DNA from: Cellulosilyticum lentocellum DSM 5427
GTDB lineage: Bacteria; Bacillota; Clostridia; Lachnospirales; Cellulosilyticaceae
Assembly (NCBI RefSeq): GCF_000178835.2
Contig: NC_015275.1
Span: forward strand, 1,261,001-1,325,000
DNA: 64,000 nt
Direction of reading: 5' to 3'
Shown here: piece by piece, positions 61,470 to 64,000 of the stretch
Position numbering within the stretch: position 1 is the first letter of the stretch
How the letters are laid out: the number at the start of each line of letters is the position of its first letter
Translations under genes and position numbers: made by a program
Notes under the pieces: generated by a model
Database searches by the model: none
Seen by the model: the letters and a program-made list of their open reading frames with translations, nothing else
Told to the model about the DNA's origin: nothing

Positions 61470-64000
61470 TTAATTAGGCTTACTAGAAGTCCAAGTGCCG
61501 TCTTTATACCACATTTCACCATTTGCCTCGAAACCAGGTTGATTAGCAGTAGGAATTTGTTGATTATTACTGTTAAACAGTACTTTCACGGCAATTTCAC
61601 TTGGTATAGTATAGGTGTACCAATTATTCCCTTCAGCAGTCATAGCCTCACCAGGCCATTTAGGACCAGTTTTGCTTTCTGTTTCATAGTAATAAAGGTT
61701 TGGTATGCCCCAACCAGAAGGATTATAGAAATGAACAGTTATAACCTTTTCTTCAGGTTTTGAAGTATAAAGCATACCATCTTTGTACCAAATTTCTTTT
61801 GAAACTTCTATACCAGGCTCATTAGCATCGGGGATTTGTTGACCGTTGCTATTAAATAAAACGTAAGCAGTCGTCCAGTCTTTGATTGTATAGCTGTACC
61901 AACCATCTCCTTCATTGATCATAGCTTCACCAGGCCATTTAGGTCCAGTTTTGCTTTCTGTTTCATAATAGTAAAGATTTGGTATACCCCAGCTAGAAGG
62001 TTTATAGAAATGAACAGTAATGTCTGTTGGTGGGAGCACCGTTTCTTTTTTATACGTAAATGTTCCATTAAATAAACCTTGCTCATTTTCTGCTTTTACT
62101 TTAATAGAAGTTATTGTACCAGTAGCTACATCTTTACCTATTTCGAAGCTTTCACCAGAAGCTACTGAAAAAGCTTCACCATTATCGATTTGGCAGGTAG
62201 CACTTATTACATTTTTAAGTATTACTTTAATGGAAAGTGTACTACTTGTATAAGTTGTAGTTGTACTACTGTTTCCAGGCGTTAACGTAACAGAAGGCTT
62301 GCCATCCGGATTAGTTGAGGTCCAGACACCCTCTTTATACCACATTTCGCCTTCTACGACAAAACCAGGTTTTTCTTTATCTGGAATTTGTGTAGTACCA
62401 TTATTCGTATTAAATATAACCTGAGCTGTTTCGTATTCGGCTGGAAGTGTATAACTATACCAGTTATCTCCTTCGCTATTCATAGTAACACCAGGCCATT
62501 TAGGTCCAGTTAATGAAAGTACATCATTATAATAGTAGAGGGATGGGGTAGACCAATCAGCAGGCTTATAAAAATGAACCGTGACTGGTTTACGTTCAGT
62601 TTTTAAATAAGAATAAGTTTGTGAGTAAGTACCTAGTGTATTAATAGCTGAAACAGTAATTTTAGTTGTTGTCTCTAGGGCTTCCCCCTTACCAATAGTA
62701 ATGATATCCCCATTCTTAACAGTATAAGCTTCATTACCATTAATCATGCAAGTAGCTTCAGTGACATTTTGTAAAGCTACCTTTACATCTAAAGTATCCG
62801 TATAATATTTAGTTGTATCGGCAACGTTTCCAGGAGTTAATGTAACAACTGGTGTAAGTGGTTCTTCACCATTTTGTTCAATCAAGATAACACCTGCTGA
62901 GCCAGCAGTAAAGGTAACAGAGCCATTAGCTACAGTTGCTTTTGCGCCGGTATAAGCATCTTTTACTGGTGTACCATCTTTAAAGATAGAAGATACATTA
63001 ATTGTTGTACTACCTGTTGCATTTAATGCTACAACGACTTTATCAGAGATACCTTCTTTATTATAGGTGCGACTAAATACATAAGGAGAAGAACTAATAA
63101 CAGTATGAGTACCAGCGCCTATAGAAGGGTGGTTCTTTCTAAAGGTACCAATGATTTGCCAGTGATTAAGTGTTGATTGATTCACACTTGACCAGTTCAT
63201 GTCAGAACGACTTGGTTGATCCTTATCAGAGCACGTTTCGCTGCCAGGTCTATTGGTTTCATCACCATAAAAGATTTGAACACCTCCAGGAGATAAAAGT
63301 AAAGCTGTACCTAAATTAGTCATATTAGCCCTAGTTAAGCCTTCGTCATGAGATGAAATATAACTAAGGACATTCCAATTATCCTTTGTATTAACTTTAC
63401 TTGCAATATCTTGATAAGTATTATTAATAGTATTTAGATTGCCATCTTTAGGGAAGAAGAAGTTAATAAGTGAATCAAATTTACCGGTTTCGAAGTATTC
63501 AGCTTTATATTCTACACCAGTATTATATACTTCACCAGTCATCCAGAAATCATCATCCCAATTAGCACCAGCTTTAGTTGGATTAGCAACACGCCACTCT
63601 TTAAGTGCTGTATTACAAGCATCCTTTAATTGTCCCCAGCGGAATGGTTCTACGTGTTTTGCTGTATCAACTCTGAATCCATCAATACCAAATTCACGCA
63701 CCCAAGCAGCTAACCATTTAATATTATACTCAGTAGGAGCAACGCCTAAATCAGTTCTTAAGCTTTTAGCAGCAGGAACAATCCAGTTATCATAACCAGA
63801 AGTTTCTTGTGACCATTTTGTTTTTAAAAGAGGTGCTAAACCTTGATTGCTAGTTACTTCTGTTTTAAAGTCTGGTAAACCTGCCAGGTTCATACGAAGC
63901 TCTGAATTATCTCCAGCAGTATAGCCAGCTACACCAGCACGAATCCAACCAGAACTCCACCATTTTGCCCAGGCGTCATTGTGTCCAGTGTAATCAAGGA
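61470..64000 (-). CDS. Multimodular secreted alpha-amylase (GH13) with three CBM26-like modules, 5' end missing
   Basis: This enzyme should hydrolyse starch outside the cell. The reading frame is open to the window end, so the N-terminus, signal peptide and part of the barrel are missing. In the visible part, numbering from the Met at 63893, the catalytic residues are D76 (GFRVDTAKHVE), E121 (MTGEVYNTG) and D183 (SSHDEG). A GH13 C-terminal domain follows to about 350. Then come two spacer modules with TPGN starts (about 353-430 and 540-620) and three similar starch-binding modules (about 434-535, 627-712 and 719-807). These share VHFYKP or VHFYNP, LYYY, TGPKWPG and a terminal EMWYKDG-like motif. 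The modules look like CBM26. Confidence 0.93.
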   Translation of the reverse strand, partial: LDYTGHNDAWAKWWSSGWIRAGVAGYTAGDNSELRMNLAGLPDFKTEVTSNQGLAPLLKTKWSQETSGYDNWIVPAAKSLRTDLGVAPTEYNIKWLAAWVREFGIDGFRVDTAKHVEPFRWGQLKDACNTALKEWRVANPTKAGANWDDDFWMTGEVYNTGVEYKAEYFETGKFDSLINFFFPKDGNLNTINNTYQDIASKVNTKDNWNVLSYISSHDEGLTRANMTNLGTALLLSPGGVQIFYGDETNRPGSETCSDKDQPSRSDMNWSSVNQSTLNHWQIIGTFRKNHPSIGAGTHTVISSSPYVFSRTYNKEGISDKVVVALNATGSTTINVSSIFKDGTPVKDAYTGAKATVANGSVTFTAGSAGVILIEQNGEEPLTPVVTLTPGNVADTTKYYTDTLDVKVALQNVTEATCMINGNEAYTVKNGDIITIGKGEALETTTKITVSAINTLGTYSQTYSYLKTERKPVTVHFYKPADWSTPSLYYYNDVLSLTGPKWPGVTMNSEGDNWYSYTLPAEYETAQVIFNTNNGTTQIPDKEKPGFVVEGEMWYKEGVWTSTNPDGKPSVTLTPGNSSTTTTYTSSTLSIKVILKNVISATCQIDNGEAFSVASGESFEIGKDVATGTITSIKVKAENEQGLFNGTFTYKKETVLPPTDITVHFYKPSSWGIPNLYYYETESKTGPKWPGEAMINEGDGWYSYTIKDWTTAYVLFNSNGQQIPDANEPGIEVSKEIWYKDGMLYTSKPEEKVITVHFYNPSGWGIPNLYYYETESKTGPKWPGEAMTAEGNNWYTYTIPSEIAVKVLFNSNNQQIPTANQPGFEANGEMWYKDGTWTSSKPN

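Noticed and set aside
61539-63795. Plus-strand open frames inside the amylase gene
   Set aside because: They are antisense to an intact, motif-rich GH13 and CBM coding sequence.

Overview
The window is chromosomal DNA from a low-GC, endospore-forming, polysaccharide-degrading member of the Clostridia. The evidence is AT-rich intergenic DNA, strong AGGAGG-type ribosome binding sites, sporulation genes (spoVG, spoVT, yabP, yabQ, lonB), a GlgC/GlgD pair, a Pst/PhoPR phosphate system, and large secreted mannanase and amylase genes. A Lachnospirales or Cellulosilyticum-like organism would fit, but that is inference from gene content, not from a database match.

Region 1 (1-22137) keeps the gene order of the Bacillus subtilis purR-divIC chromosomal segment: murC (divergent, cut by the window edge), purR, glgC-glgD, spoVG, glmU, prs, a secreted GH26 mannanase, pth, mfd, a PrsA-type foldase, spoVT, mazG, hup, rqcP, yabP, yabQ, divIC/ftsB, initiator tRNA, prfB (with a programmed +1 frameshift), cheW, rdgB and a YfcE/YsnB phosphoesterase. 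The glycogen genes and the mannanase interrupt that order; yabJ, ctc and spoVB, present in B. subtilis, are not seen.

Region 2 (22150-23450) is a nine-tRNA operon with a strong promoter and a leader hairpin. Its Gly-Arg block and its Gln tRNA each occur twice. It is followed by two terminators and by a stretch that may fold into a structured RNA.

Region 3 (23449-29194) is accessory. It holds a CYTH triphosphatase, two tandem family-2 glycosyltransferases with TPR-like regions, a frameshifted exosporium BclB-like gene, a DJ-1/PfpI protein and an unknown protein. The glycosyltransferases beside a spore-surface gene relic suggest a decaying spore-surface glycosylation locus.

Region 4 (29400-38780) is a proteostasis cluster: tig, clpP, clpX, lonB, lonA, engB, an acidic protein of unknown function, then tRNA-Gly and tRNA-Pro. 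Region 5 (38900-44600) has a DUF4364 regulator, a radical-SAM protein, an unknown protein, a PhoP/PhoR-type two-component system and an RlmL-type methyltransferase. Region 6 (44700-50111) is the phosphate regulon: two paralogous pstS genes, each behind TTAACA-like repeats spaced 11 bp apart (PhoP boxes), then pstC, pstA, pstB and phoU.

Region 7 (50280-56650) has a cytidylate-kinase-like gene, a complete 1650-bp IS4-family element, a chemoreceptor, an anchored FMN-bind-like protein and deoC. The IS sits in the loop of what was a bidirectional terminator, leaving a 10-bp target duplication. Region 8 (56770-64000) has cheV, a T-box leader that appears to sense tRNA-Asp ahead of hisS-aspS, and a large multimodular alpha-amylase running off the window end.

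I found no CRISPR array, prophage or defence island. The most interesting items are the IS-split terminator, the single-tRNA reading of the hisS-aspS T-box, the PhoP-box arrays close to their likely regulator genes, the BclB relic beside two glycosyltransferases, and the candidate structured RNA.
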